From an uncultured SAR86 cluster bacterium (GTDB lineage Bacteria > Pseudomonadota > Gammaproteobacteria > Magnimaribacterales > D2472), in contig CACNUA010000003.1 of assembly GCA_902623535.1 (NCBI GenBank), positions 52,518 to 116,517 on the forward strand: a stretch of 64,000 nt of DNA. Reading direction: 5' to 3'. Position 1 is the first letter of the stretch, and every line of letters starts with the position of its first letter. Both the position numbers and the translations under genes were made by a program. The notes beneath the pieces are model-generated. The model saw only the letters and a list, made by a program, of their open reading frames with translations, was not told the DNA's origin and made no database searches. This document shows positions 19,834 through 28,223 of the stretch, piece by piece.

Positions 19834-21651
19834 TCAGGTTAGGAATTTATCCAACTGTCTCAGATATTTTGAAGGATCTTTGGGGGTTCCCCCTTCAGCA
19901 ATAATTGCATAATCCAGCAAGAATTTACTGAAATTAGTAAATTCTCTGCCATCGAGCGTATCAAGTTTTTTTATTAATTTATGCTTGAGATTAACTTCAA
20001 GGCTAGGTTTTGAATCTGGAATCTTTTGCCCAGCTGATTCAAGAATTTTACGCATTTGAATTCCTGGATCATGCTTTGCCGTGACTAATCTTGCAGCTGA
20101 ATCAACCAATCTACTGCTTACAACAACCTCTGCAACCTCACCTTTGAGCTTACCTGCAATCCTTTTAATAAGTTTTTCATTATCCTTTGATACTTTAGGT
20201 TTGGATTCAGCATCATCAAAATCTGCTTTTGCAGCATTCACCAACTCTTTGCCACTATATTCCGCAAGAGTTGTCATCAACCATTCATCAATACGATCTG
20301 TAAGCAATAAAACTTCAGTATCGGCCTTTTTTAAGCTTTCAATATGTGGTGAATTTAATGCTGCTTCATATGTTTCTCCGAGACAGTAATAGATTTTATC
20401 CTGGTCTTTATCCATCCTCCCGATGTAACTCTCTAGATCAACATTTATCTCATCATCATCATTGTTACTAGAGGCAAATATAAATAAGCTGGCAATTTCT
20501 TCTTTGTTTTCATAGTCTTCAGCAGGGCCTTCTTTAAGCGCAAGACCAAACTCATACCAAAATTCTTGATAAGCTTTCAAGTCATCTTTTTTGAGCTTTT
20601 TAAGGGCATCCAAGACACGCTTAGTCACAGCTTTTTTAATTGATTCAACCAAGGGATGTTCTTGCAAAATTTCCCTTGAGACATTGAGGGGTAAATCATT
20701 AGAGTCAATGACGCCCTTAACGAATCGCAAATAAATAGGGAGGAAATGTGCTGCATCGTCCATAATAAAGACTCGCTGAATGAAAAGCTTTAAGCCTTTG
20801 GGGGTATCACGATTCCATAAGTCAAAAGGTGATTTTTTTGGTACATAAAGGAGGTTTGAATACTCCTGCTTACCTTCTACTTTATTATGAATCCATAACA
20901 AAGGATCATCAAAGTCATGAGTCAGGTACTTATAAAATTCTTTGTACTCCTCCTCTTTAACTGACCTTTTTGATTTCAGCCAAATTGCTTCATTATCATT
21001 TAATCTTTTTTTCTCCATACCTTCAGCTGATAAATAGATTGGAAAATTAATATATTGTGAGTATTTTGAAATTATGAAACTAACTCTGGATTCATCAATA
21101 AACTCTTTATTTTCATCATTTAGGTGAATCATAATGGTAGTTCCATGATCATCTTTTGATTTTTTTGAAAGTTCGTAGGTGTCTTCTCCAGAACTCTTCC
21201 ATAAGTGCCCTTGATCATCATCATCAACTACAGATTTAGAATGGACTTCAACTTCTTTTGCAACCATAAATACAGAATAAAAACCCACCCCAAATTGGCC
21301 TATCAATTGAGAATCCTTTTGTTTATCACCGGTAATGCTGTTTAAAAAACTTGCGGTTCCGGATTTTGCAATTGTGCCAATGTTTTCTATTAGCTCTGCT
21401 TCTGTCATGCCAATACCGTTATCTGATATAGAAATGATATTATTTTTTGGATCTAGACTAATGTTGATTGCATAATCGCTCTGAAGTGAGGAGTCCTCTA
21501 GTGATTTGAATCTTAACTTATCGAGGGCATCTGATGCGTTTGATATTAATTCTCTTATAAAGATCTCTTTATTTGAATACAAAGAGTGAATCATTAATTG
21601 AAGTAACTGCTTGGTCTCAGTTTGGAAAGCTTTAGTTTTTGGTTTAGCCAT
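19834..21651 (-). CDS. htpG: HtpG, bacterial Hsp90 chaperone
   Basis: HtpG is a dimeric ATP-driven chaperone. The 605 residues include the N-terminal ATP site ('LIHSLYSNKEIFIRELISNASDALDKLR', 'ISDNGIGMT', 'IGQFGVGFYS'), the middle domain ('LYVPKKSPFDLW', 'DSNDLPLNVSREILQ') and the C-terminal dimer domain. It lacks nothing compared with the family and is a little shorter than E. coli HtpG. No sigma-32 promoter is obvious upstream, where the DUF2256 gene ends 37 bases away on the same strand. Confidence 0.97.
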   Translation of the reverse strand: MAKPKTKAFQTETKQLLQLMIHSLYSNKEIFIRELISNASDALDKLRFKSLEDSSLQSDYAINISLDPKNNIISISDNGIGMTEAELIENIGTIAKSGTASFLNSITGDKQKDSQLIGQFGVGFYSVFMVAKEVEVHSKSVVDDDDQGHLWKSSGEDTYELSKKSKDDHGTTIMIHLNDENKEFIDESRVSFIISKYSQYINFPIYLSAEGMEKKRLNDNEAIWLKSKRSVKEEEYKEFYKYLTHDFDDPLLWIHNKVEGKQEYSNLLYVPKKSPFDLWNRDTPKGLKLFIQRVFIMDDAAHFLPIYLRFVKGVIDSNDLPLNVSREILQEHPLVESIKKAVTKRVLDALKKLKKDDLKAYQEFWYEFGLALKEGPAEDYENKEEIASLFIFASSNNDDDEINVDLESYIGRMDKDQDKIYYCLGETYEAALNSPHIESLKKADTEVLLLTDRIDEWLMTTLAEYSGKELVNAAKADFDDAESKPKVSKDNEKLIKRIAGKLKGEVAEVVVSSRLVDSAARLVTAKHDPGIQMRKILESAGQKIPDSKPSLEVNLKHKLIKKLDTLDGREFTNFSKFLLDYAIIAEGGTPKDPSKYLRQLDKFLT

Positions 21652-21688
21652 AAATGTCCCTATGATATTACCTATATAGTGCTTGAAA

Positions 21689-21859
21689 TCATGACTTCAA
21701 CACTTCATTATCCTTACTCGAATCTCTCTGATGCTTATATTTGCACTTTTTGCTGCAAAATTGGACATTATCCCAGTCTCTTTCCCATTTCTTTCTCCAA
21801 TTAAAAGGTTTGCTGCATTGCAAACAAATTTTGGAGGGTAGATTGAGTTTTTTATGCAA
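21689..21859 (-). CDS. DUF2256 small zinc-ribbon-like protein (TTG start)
   Basis: This 56-residue gene is below the ORF-track cutoff. Read from a TTG at 21859 it gives '[24 protein letters not shown]' and '[14 protein letters not shown]', which is the DUF2256 pattern: two cysteine pairs with a Trp-Arg-Lys-Lys core. The family's role is unknown. The cysteine spacing suggests zinc binding. The start lies seven bases after the stop of the DUF4149 gene, consistent with coupled translation, and no in-frame ATG gives the same N-terminus. The reading frame stops at a TGA at 21689, before htpG. Confidence 0.82.
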   Translation of the reverse strand: MHKKLNLPSKICLQCSKPFNWRKKWERDWDNVQFCSKKCKYKHQRDSSKDNEVLKS

Positions 21860-21866
21860 AGTTAAC

Positions 21867-22253
21867 TTATAAGGAGAAAAAGATAAGAATTGATGAAATA
21901 AATATAACTGCTGTGCAATAGACGCTTAAACCATGCAAATAACTGAAAGTTTTAGACCAGTCCCTGTCTCTCGCTGCATTAGTTGCAGGAATTACAATAA
22001 ACCCAATGGCCGCATGGATAGAATTAAAGATTGATAGGTACCAGACGTAAGACGTTGTTTGATTAAATAGGGCGAATATTAGGACTGGAAAAGAGAAAAT
22101 TAATAGTCCTAAATAATACCTTGGAAAGATTTTTCTAAGAAATTTTGAGGATGAATCACTATCCAATAAGCTGAAAATTATAGGGGTGGTTAGAGCAAGA
22201 TGCGTCAACACAATACCTGCTTGAAAAGTTATGGTAAGTTTTAATATCTCCAT
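21867..22253 (-). CDS. DUF4149-like membrane protein
   Basis: The 128-residue product has four predicted membrane segments. It carries family hallmarks: '[18 protein letters not shown]' after the first helix, '[20 protein letters not shown]' and '[14 protein letters not shown]' in the last helix. These match the DUF4149 (TMEM205-like) pattern. The function is not established. It shares a transcript with the DUF2256 gene downstream and lies just after tRNA-Asp on the same strand. Confidence 0.72.
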   Translation of the reverse strand: MEILKLTITFQAGIVLTHLALTTPIIFSLLDSDSSSKFLRKIFPRYYLGLLIFSFPVLIFALFNQTTSYVWYLSIFNSIHAAIGFIVIPATNAARDRDWSKTFSYLHGLSVYCTAVIFISSILIFFSL

Positions 22254-22269
22254 TCTAAACTACATTAAA

Positions 22270-22347
22270 TGGCGGACCGGACGGGACTCGAACCCGCGAC
22301 CTCCTGCGTGACAGGCAGGCATTCTAACCAGACTGAACTACCGGTCC
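22270..22347 (-). tRNA. tRNA-Asp (anticodon GTC)
   Basis: The minus strand gives the acceptor stem GGACCGG/CCGGTCC, the anticodon stem CCTGC/GCAGG around CTGTCAC (anticodon GTC), the T-arm CGCGGGTTCGAGTCCCG and an encoded CCA. It flanks the proteorhodopsin gene on the left. Confidence 0.96.
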
Positions 22348-22476
22348 GCGATAGTTTCCGAATAATATCTATTTAAAAATTTTCTGCAAGTATTCTTTAA
22401 TGTTAAATTTAAAAAAATTGATTTTTTGATAAACATCTGACATCCTTTTGTGTATAAAAACTTCTTTAAGGGGGAG

Positions 22477-22498
22477 TTTTTAGTTTATAAACTAAAAA
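22477..22498. promoter_or_regulatory. Perfect 22-base palindrome upstream of proteorhodopsin
   Basis: TTTTTAGTTTA followed at once by TAAACTAAAAA forms a perfect palindrome, ending three bases before the TAGGAG ribosome site. A TATAAA hexamer lies at 22453-22458, so the palindrome would be in the early leader RNA or just after the transcription start. It could be an operator for a dimeric regulator or a leader hairpin next to the ribosome site. Confidence 0.45.
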
Positions 22499-22512
22499 TA
22501 ATAGGAGTAAAC

Positions 22513-23244
22513 ATGAAATATCTATTAGCTTTAGTCGGTGTCGTTGCAATGCCTAGCTTTGCAGCTGATCTTTCGACTAACGATATGACAGGTATTACTT
22601 TTTGGCTTGTAACTGCTGCAATGTTAGCAGCTACTGTCTTTTTCTTTGCTGAAAGAGATGTAGTCAAAGGTAAATGGAAAACTTCACTTTCAGTAGCTGG
22701 TTTAGTTACTGGTGTGGCGTTTTGGCATTATCTTTATATGAGAGGTGTTTGGGCTGATACTGGCACATCACCAACTGTATATAGATATATTGACTGGTTG
22801 ATAACAGTGCCTCTACAGATAATCGAATTTTATCTGATACTGAGGGTTTGTACTAATGTAGGATCTGGATTGTTCTGGAAACTTCTTGTTGCATCACTTG
22901 TTATGCTAATCGCAGGTTTCTTAGGCGAAATCGGGTCTGCACCAGCATGGCCAGCGTTTATAGTCGGGATGATAGCTTGGTTATACATTATCTATGAGGT
23001 GTTCTCTGGTGAAGCCGGACAACTCAATGCCTCAAGTGGTAATGCTGCCGCTCAAAGCGCTTTTAGTACTATAAGATTAATTGTAACTTTTGGATGGGCT
23101 ATTTATCCATTAGGTTATATCTTAGGTGTTGGAAGTAATCCTGATATGGCAAATGCAAACATAATCTATAACCTTGCTGATTTTATTAATAAAATTGCAT
23201 TTGGTTTAGCGATATATGTTGCTGCTGTAAGCGATTCAGACTAA
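22513..23244 (+). CDS. Proteorhodopsin, light-driven proton pump (blue-tuned)
   Basis: Proteorhodopsin binds retinal and exports protons when lit. I start it at the ATG at 22513, which follows TAGGAG by five bases and gives the signal-like 'MKYLLALVGVVAMPSFAAD' (243 residues). The ORF track runs 21 residues further upstream without need. Seven membrane segments are visible. Functional residues by alignment in mind: His-75 in 'FWHYLYMRG', the proton acceptor Asp-97 in 'RYIDWLITVPL', the donor Glu-108 in 'EFYLIL', and the Schiff-base Lys-231 in 'ADFINKIAFG'. Position 105 is Gln ('VPLQIIEF'), the residue of blue-absorbing forms. It is flanked by two tRNAs on the other strand and followed by a strong terminator. 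No carotenoid or blh gene lies in the window. Confidence 0.97.
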   Translation: MKYLLALVGVVAMPSFAADLSTNDMTGITFWLVTAAMLAATVFFFAERDVVKGKWKTSLSVAGLVTGVAFWHYLYMRGVWADTGTSPTVYRYIDWLITVPLQIIEFYLILRVCTNVGSGLFWKLLVASLVMLIAGFLGEIGSAPAWPAFIVGMIAWLYIIYEVFSGEAGQLNASSGNAAAQSAFSTIRLIVTFGWAIYPLGYILGVGSNPDMANANIIYNLADFINKIAFGLAIYVAAVSDSD

Positions 23245-23261
23245 TTAAAATTTGTTTGAAT

Positions 23262-23289
23262 AAGCCCGGATTTATCCGGGCTTTTTTTT
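23262..23289 (+). terminator. Rho-independent terminator of proteorhodopsin
   Basis: AAGCCCGGA-TTTA-TCCGGGCTT is a perfect nine-pair stem with a four-base loop, followed by a run of T. It lies 17 bases after the proteorhodopsin stop and isolates the gene as a single transcription unit. Confidence 0.95.
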
Positions 23290-23292
23290 GGC

Positions 23293-23368
23293 TGGTGGGT
23301 GATGACAGGCTCGAACTGCCGACCCTCTCGGTGTAAACGAGATGCTCTCCCAACTGAGCTAATCACCC
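23293..23368 (-). tRNA. tRNA-Val (anticodon TAC)
   Basis: The minus strand has the acceptor stem GGGTGAT/ATCACCC, the anticodon stem TCTCG/CGAGA around TTTACAC (anticodon TAC) and an encoded CCA. Its first ten bases carry the end of the upstream NTF2-like gene, including the TAG stop. Confidence 0.95.
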
Positions 23369-23778
23369 GAAAAAAGTTCGTTCATCTGGTTTTCCATTGC
23401 CTGGTAATCCCAGAAAGCACGTAATGATACTATTTTATTATCTGAATTAACACGGTAAATGACGATCATCTTTGTCTTGATCTCAACTCCATTTATTTTA
23501 TTAGTTATGTGCGCAAAGTTGGCACACTCATCTCCGCAAGGAATGGATTCTTTGATTTCAAATATTAAATCTCCATTGGCAATAACGTTATCGTAAAAAG
23601 CCTCAATTGCTTCCAATCCTTTATGCCCCTCTCCAGAGGGATCTAATGGACTAACACCAATAGGGTCTTGCACAACCGCATTTTCTGCAAATAAACCCAA
23701 CCACTTAGCTTTGTCTTTACCGACGGCATATTCTCTTGATAAAAACCCTAATTCTTGCGCTTTAGTTTTTGCTTCCAT
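23359..23778 (-). CDS. SnoaL/NTF2-like protein
   Basis: The 139 residues fit the cone-shaped NTF2-like fold: an N-terminal helix region ('YAVGKDKAKWLGLFAENAVVQDPIG'), 'GLEAIEAFYDNVI', and alternating strands ending 'KIVSLRAFWDYQAM'. Many relatives are annotated as ketosteroid-isomerase-like or nuclear transport factor 2 family, with no single function. The start overlaps the EamA transporter gene by 17 bases. Unusually, the last codons and the TAG stop lie inside the 5' end of tRNA-Val. Confidence 0.78.
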   Translation of the reverse strand: MEAKTKAQELGFLSREYAVGKDKAKWLGLFAENAVVQDPIGVSPLDPSGEGHKGLEAIEAFYDNVIANGDLIFEIKESIPCGDECANFAHITNKINGVEIKTKMIVIYRVNSDNKIVSLRAFWDYQAMENQMNELFSGD

Positions 23779-24652
23779 TTGTTAACTCCAATCTAGCCAA
23801 GTATATTCCAGTCAAAGCAAGTACACCAAACATCGATTGAAAGATCGTAAGCCATTCCATCATGATCAGTGCGCCTAAAATGGTAGCCGTAATAGGCTGC
23901 ATCAGCAATCCAATTGCGGCAAAGGATGCTTTCACTTTTGGCATACCAATAGTAATAAAATATTGCCCCCCTACCTGGCAAAGGACTGCAAGGGCAATTA
24001 AGTTGAGCCATCCATTAATTTCACTTGGCATATACACAGAGGATTCAGTAAATGCTGCAGGCAAAGAAAACAACCCACAGAAGAAAGTCGTATAAAGAAT
24101 GACTTTGGTTGGGCTCTCATAACCTAATCGAGAAATTAAAATCAAATAGGCTGCATAAAAAAAAGCTGCAATTAGTGATATGACATCACCAAAGACAGAG
24201 CTTGGAGTTTGATCGGGTGAACCTATTATCAAACCAAATACGCCCAAGTAAGTAATAAGCATCGCCAGAATTAACTTAATAGTTATAGCTTCTCTGAGGA
24301 CAAAAAAACCAAATAGGGCGACATATATAGGGGCAGTATTTACCATAATCGTAGCATTAGAAATGGATGTAAATTTAAGACTCCAATGCCAGCCGGTCAT
24401 ATCAACACAAAATGCAAGTCCTGCAATTGCAGCAATCAAATAAGTTTTTCGCTCTTTTAAACGAAAAGGATTTTTTGAGTCTAAATGAAAATTTAAAACC
24501 AATAAAAAGGGTAATGCTAAAAACATTCTGTAAAAAAGAACCCAGCTTGGACTTAGCTCGCTGAGTCTTACAAAAATAGGTGCAATCCCAATAAGTGCCG
24601 CACCTAATGCAAGAATTAAAAAAGCAGCAACTGAATGTTTTTGAATTTGCAT
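23762..24652 (-). CDS. EamA-family (DMT) membrane transporter
   Basis: Ten predicted membrane segments are arranged as two EamA repeats (about residues 10-140 and 150-290). 'PIFVRLSELSPSWVLFYRMFLALPFL' lies in the first repeat and 'LSLIAAFFYAAYLILISRL' starts the second. EamA proteins export or import small metabolites, and the substrate is not predictable. I use the ATG at 24652 (MQIQKHSVAAF, 296 residues) rather than the GTG one codon earlier. It runs divergently from xseA with 30 bases between the starts. Confidence 0.88.
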   Translation of the reverse strand: MQIQKHSVAAFLILALGAALIGIAPIFVRLSELSPSWVLFYRMFLALPFLLVLNFHLDSKNPFRLKERKTYLIAAIAGLAFCVDMTGWHWSLKFTSISNATIMVNTAPIYVALFGFFVLREAITIKLILAMLITYLGVFGLIIGSPDQTPSSVFGDVISLIAAFFYAAYLILISRLGYESPTKVILYTTFFCGLFSLPAAFTESSVYMPSEINGWLNLIALAVLCQVGGQYFITIGMPKVKASFAAIGLLMQPITATILGALIMMEWLTIFQSMFGVLALTGIYLARLELTNGSKN

Positions 24653-24682
24653 CACGATATACTAGCTTAGAAAATATCAAAT

Positions 24683-26023
24683 ATGGACGACAACAATAAT
24701 TTTATTTCCGTCGGTGAACTCAATCGTAAAGCCAAGTACCTACTCGAATCTGAGTTAGGAACAGTTCAGGTGGTTGGGGAAGTATCTAACCTTGCAAAGC
24801 CATCTTCTGGGCATATGTATTTTACCCTTAAAGATGAGGATGGAGCCGTGAGGTGTGCGATGTTTAGAAATCAAAATATGCGCCTTAACTTTGCTCCAGA
24901 AAACGGTGACTTATGTGCGGTCGAAGCTCAAGTTAGTCTTTATGCACCCAGGGGTGACTATCAACTCATCGTTAATCGAATGGAGCCCTACGGTGAAGGG
25001 AACTTAGCCAAACAATTTGAATTATTGAAAGCCAAACTTGAAAAAGAAGGTTTATTTGATCATGCTCTGAAACGCGAAATTCCAAAATACCCAATCCATG
25101 TAGCTGTGGTGACCTCCTCCTCTACAGCAGCCTTTCAAGACGTCATGACTACAGTTGAACGAAGAGCAAGAAATACGCAGCTCACCATCGTCGAAGCTAC
25201 TGTTCAAGGCGATACAGCTCCCAGAAGTTTAATCAATGCGCTCGAGCAAATAGAAAAATTTAATGTAAATAATCCAAGCAATGCTTTTGATTTAATTCTT
25301 ATGTGTCGTGGTGGAGGCTCAATTGAAGATTTATGGTGCTTTAACCATGAGGACTTGGCTCGAAAGATCCATCGTTTAGACATTCCACTTATTTCAGCGG
25401 TGGGTCATGAAATTGACTTCACCATTTGCGATTTTGTTGCTGACTTGAGGGCGCCCACGCCCACGGCAGGTGCAGAAATTGTTACCGAATATTATTATCA
25501 ATCACTTGAGCTTTTGAATGACCTGCAAGAAAAAATCAAAAAATCTTTTCAGACCTCCATCAACAATGAACAGCAAAAGATTGCTCTTTTAAAAGCTCAA
25601 CTTAAATCACCTATTTCCATAATCAAAGAGCGAGCTCAGGCCATTGATTCCATGGAATTAAAAATTTTTCAAAATATAAAAAATTTACTTAAAGATAAGC
25701 ATCAAGACATTTCGATTAATCAGATTTCCTTGAATCAGCTAACGCCTTCAAAAAAAATTAAAGAGGTACGTTTACGCTTTATGCAACTAACTAAAGAATT
25801 TAAAGGTAGAATTGCGCGCATACTTGTGGATCGCCTTAATCAACTTAGTGGGATTGAAAAAAGACTCCATGCTGTTAGCCCTTATTCTATTCTCGATCGC
25901 GGTTACTCAATTGTTACTAACTCTAACCAAGAAATTATAAAAAATGTTGATCAAGCTAAACCCTCTGAGAAGCTTTCTGTAAAACTTTCAGATGGCGAAC
26001 TATCCGTAGAAGTATCAAAGTGA
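24683..26023 (+). CDS. xseA: Exodeoxyribonuclease VII large subunit
   Basis: XseA is the catalytic subunit of ExoVII, which digests single-stranded DNA. The 446 residues start with an OB-fold ('ISVGELNRKAKYLLESELGTVQVVGEVSN', 'GHMYFTLKDEDGAVRCAMF'). The catalytic core follows ('HVAVVTSSSTAAFQDVMTTVERR', 'RGGGSIEDLWCFNHEDLAR', 'AVGHEIDFTICDFVADLRAPTPTAGAE'), and then long coiled-coil helices and the short C-terminal beta-domain. The small subunit xseB is not in this window. The gene overlaps the next by four bases (GTGA/ATGA type). Confidence 0.96.
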   Translation: MDDNNNFISVGELNRKAKYLLESELGTVQVVGEVSNLAKPSSGHMYFTLKDEDGAVRCAMFRNQNMRLNFAPENGDLCAVEAQVSLYAPRGDYQLIVNRMEPYGEGNLAKQFELLKAKLEKEGLFDHALKREIPKYPIHVAVVTSSSTAAFQDVMTTVERRARNTQLTIVEATVQGDTAPRSLINALEQIEKFNVNNPSNAFDLILMCRGGGSIEDLWCFNHEDLARKIHRLDIPLISAVGHEIDFTICDFVADLRAPTPTAGAEIVTEYYYQSLELLNDLQEKIKKSFQTSINNEQQKIALLKAQLKSPISIIKERAQAIDSMELKIFQNIKNLLKDKHQDISINQISLNQLTPSKKIKEVRLRFMQLTKEFKGRIARILVDRLNQLSGIEKRLHAVSPYSILDRGYSIVTNSNQEIIKNVDQAKPSEKLSVKLSDGELSVEVSK

Positions 26024-26805
26024 AGTGTTATCTTAAAGTTTTACTCCTGTTGACTTTCATAAATCCAATGAATGCTGAAACCTTAACTTTTAAAAGTGGG
26101 GAGTTGGCTGCTGTAAGCATTGGTGGAGAAGATGGATCTGGAACTCTTATCAAATCAAATAGTCAAATTAAAAAAATTCTAGCTTTCCCGTTTGTTGCAA
26201 ATGATCAAACCGTTACTGATGAAGATATCGAAGGAACAATGAAGATTGAATACATTAATTTCGGCGAATCTCGCATCACCATTGCAGACACCTCCAAGGT
26301 AAATCTAAGTGTATCAGACCAACAACGGGCAAATAGAGAAGCACTATTAATTCGTGAAGCACTATCAAAAAATGATTCGACCCTAACGCCTTCATTTCAA
26401 TTTATAAGACCTGTTGCAGGAATTGTAACTTCACCATACGGTAAACAGCGATACATTAATGGGCAAAAGCGTTCCGTTCACCTAGCACTTGATATGAATG
26501 GTAAAACTGGGGATCCCATCATTGCTCCCTTAAAAGGCAGAGTTGTTTTAGTTGGTGATTTTTTCTACACGGGCAACACGTTGATTTTAAGTCATGGTGA
26601 GGGGCTTTATACATCCTATGCACACATGGATGAAATTAATGCAGAATTAGGAAAAATTATTCAACAAGGCAAGCAAATTGGAACTGTTGGAGCTACCGGA
26701 AGGGTCACTGGCCCACATTTACATTGGACCGTTTATTTTAATGGTAACAAGATTAATCCTGAGTGGTTAATTGAAGAAGATTTTTTAAAAACTCTATTGA
26801 AGTGA
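26020..26805 (+). CDS. M23-family metallopeptidase, exported
   Basis: A signal peptide ('MKCYLKVLLLLTFINPMNAE') leads to a beta-rich N-terminal region resembling the LysM-less M23 N-domain. The LytM/M23 peptidase follows from about residue 125. The zinc ligands are visible as 'HLALD' (His and Asp) and 'HLHW' (His), and 'SHGEGLYTSYAHMDEI' carries the further catalytic His. Such enzymes cut peptidoglycan cross-links or, as cofactors, activate amidases; complete ligands suggest an active enzyme. The start overlaps xseA by four bases. Its end overlaps the convergent TlpA-like gene by 12 bases. Confidence 0.88.
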   Translation: MKCYLKVLLLLTFINPMNAETLTFKSGELAAVSIGGEDGSGTLIKSNSQIKKILAFPFVANDQTVTDEDIEGTMKIEYINFGESRITIADTSKVNLSVSDQQRANREALLIREALSKNDSTLTPSFQFIRPVAGIVTSPYGKQRYINGQKRSVHLALDMNGKTGDPIIAPLKGRVVLVGDFFYTGNTLILSHGEGLYTSYAHMDEINAELGKIIQQGKQIGTVGATGRVTGPHLHWTVYFNGNKINPEWLIEEDFLKTLLK

Positions 26806-27240
26806 AAATAGGATTTCCTCTATAGCTGTCGCATCGATTGGTCTTTTGCTTGCAAATGCAACCTCGCCATTGGGATTAATAAAAAACGTAGCAGGCAGTG
26901 ATTGAGGGGTCTCAATGCCCCAGATGGTTTTAGGGTGAGTTAATAGCGAAGGGTACGTGTGGCCAAATCGATTAAGCTGCTCTTCAAGCTCTTCACCCTC
27001 CAAACGATCAAAATTAAATCCAAAGACTTTGATGTTGGGATTTAAATTTGAAAATTTAGCAAGCTCAGGAATTTCTTTAATGCATGGCGGACACCAGTCT
27101 GCCCAATAGTTCACAATTACCCAATGACCTTTGAGAGATTCTGACGATATTGAGCGGGTATCATGTAAATCAATGTCGCCTTGTGAGCAAGACAGCATCA
27201 CAAGCAAAACAGCACACAAAGATATTTTTTTACCATTCAT
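26794..27240 (-). CDS. TlpA-like thioredoxin-fold protein, probably a lipoprotein
   Basis: The N-terminus has a hydrophobic stretch ending 'VMLSCSQ', a lipoprotein-like cysteine, so the protein is probably anchored on the periplasmic side. The thioredoxin domain has the redox site 'YWADWCPPCIKEIPEL', and the cis-Pro region is 'SLPATFFINPNGEV'. The WCPPC site is that of TlpA/ResA thiol reductases for cytochrome or envelope proteins. I use the ATG at 27240 (148 residues), since the extra residue in the track is a TTG. It faces wrbA across a 25-base divergent spacer. Confidence 0.85.
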   Translation of the reverse strand: MNGKKISLCAVLLVMLSCSQGDIDLHDTRSISSESLKGHWVIVNYWADWCPPCIKEIPELAKFSNLNPNIKVFGFNFDRLEGEELEEQLNRFGHTYPSLLTHPKTIWGIETPQSLPATFFINPNGEVAFASKRPIDATAIEEILFSLQ

Positions 27241-27253
27241 CAATGATGCATTG

Positions 27254-27259
27254 TAAGAT
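27254..27259 (+). promoter_or_regulatory. Candidate -10 element of wrbA
   Basis: TAAGAT lies six bases before the wrbA ATG in a 25-base divergent spacer, with no ribosome-binding sequence. It implies a leaderless transcript. Confidence 0.4.
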
Positions 27260-27265
27260 TGTTAC

Positions 27266-27853
27266 ATGAATGATCAATACCTATTGATACTTTTTTATTC
27301 AGCATCTGGGAGTGTAAAAAATCTTGCGCATGCCATTGCCGATGGTGCTGAAGCCTCTGGGATGCCAACCAAAATTAGGACTGTTCCCAGAGTATCACCT
27401 AACTCAAAGGCAACTGAGCCTGAAGAGCCTGTTGAAGGTGAAATCTATTGCACAAAAGAAGAGCTCCAACATTGTTCAGGTCTTGCCATAGGCTCGCCCA
27501 CAAGATTTGGTTCCATGGCATCTCCAATGAAGCATTTTCTTGATTCGACCGGTGATTTATGGGCTGCGAATGCTTTGGAAAATAAACCAGGAATGGCATT
27601 TACATCAACAAGCTCGATGCATGGTGGGCAAGAGGTTACTTTATGGAATATCCTAACTTACATGCTGCATCAAGGGATGATGATTATTGGTGCACCCTAC
27701 TCGATTGATGCGCTGCATCAAACGAAAAGTGGTGGCACACCCTATGGAGCAAGTCATGTAAATACGGCAGGTCCAGTGCTAACTGATGATGAGCGTGCTA
27801 TAGCCGAAGCGGCTGGTAAAAGATTGGCGCATACGATAATGCAGGTGGCTTAG
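27266..27853 (+). CDS. wrbA: WrbA-type NAD(P)H:quinone oxidoreductase (flavodoxin fold)
   Basis: WrbA reduces quinones by two electrons with FMN. The 195 residues show the FMN phosphate loop 'LFYSASGSVKNLAHAIADG', the central 'CSGLAIGSPTRFGSMASPMKHFLDST' and 'AFTSTSSMHGGQEVT', with 'GTPYGASHV' near the end. All are hallmarks of the family. The DUF2069 gene follows without a gap, an order seen in other gammaproteobacteria. Confidence 0.93.
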   Translation: MNDQYLLILFYSASGSVKNLAHAIADGAEASGMPTKIRTVPRVSPNSKATEPEEPVEGEIYCTKEELQHCSGLAIGSPTRFGSMASPMKHFLDSTGDLWAANALENKPGMAFTSTSSMHGGQEVTLWNILTYMLHQGMMIIGAPYSIDALHQTKSGGTPYGASHVNTAGPVLTDDERAIAEAAGKRLAHTIMQVA

Positions 27854-28183
27854 ATGATGCTTTCCAATTTGAAGTTGTTTAGATTTGGAATGCTCTTTTT
27901 TATTCTTTTTGCATTAATCAAAACCATTATTATTAGTCAATTGAGTCCACTTTTTTGGATCTGGGTTACCCCCTTACTTATTATTGAGCTCATCTCATGG
28001 ATTTATCCCTCTAAAAAATTTTTTCAATCTGTTGGGTTTGTTTTGTTGATGTATTTTATGTTTGATTCGTTATCTGTTTTTGGTGTTCCAAATGTTTCAG
28101 TTTTTGAGATTATTGAAGTCTCGATGATTATTATCCTCTTTGTTAACAGTGTCTTTATTGCATCGACGCTAAAGGTAAAGTAA
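27854..28183 (+). CDS. DUF2069 membrane protein
   Basis: The 109-residue product consists mostly of four membrane helices. The short size, four-helix plan and position directly behind wrbA fit DUF2069, a family of unknown role. The sequence alone is poor in conserved motifs ('LFWIWVTPLLIIELISWIYPSKKF'), so the family call leans on context. The two ATG codons in a row at the start cannot be separated. Confidence 0.62.
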   Translation: MMLSNLKLFRFGMLFFILFALIKTIIISQLSPLFWIWVTPLLIIELISWIYPSKKFFQSVGFVLLMYFMFDSLSVFGVPNVSVFEIIEVSMIIILFVNSVFIASTLKVK

Positions 28184-28223
28184 ATTAATCAGCCTTTTTA
28201 AAAAAAATTAGAATATTTTTATT

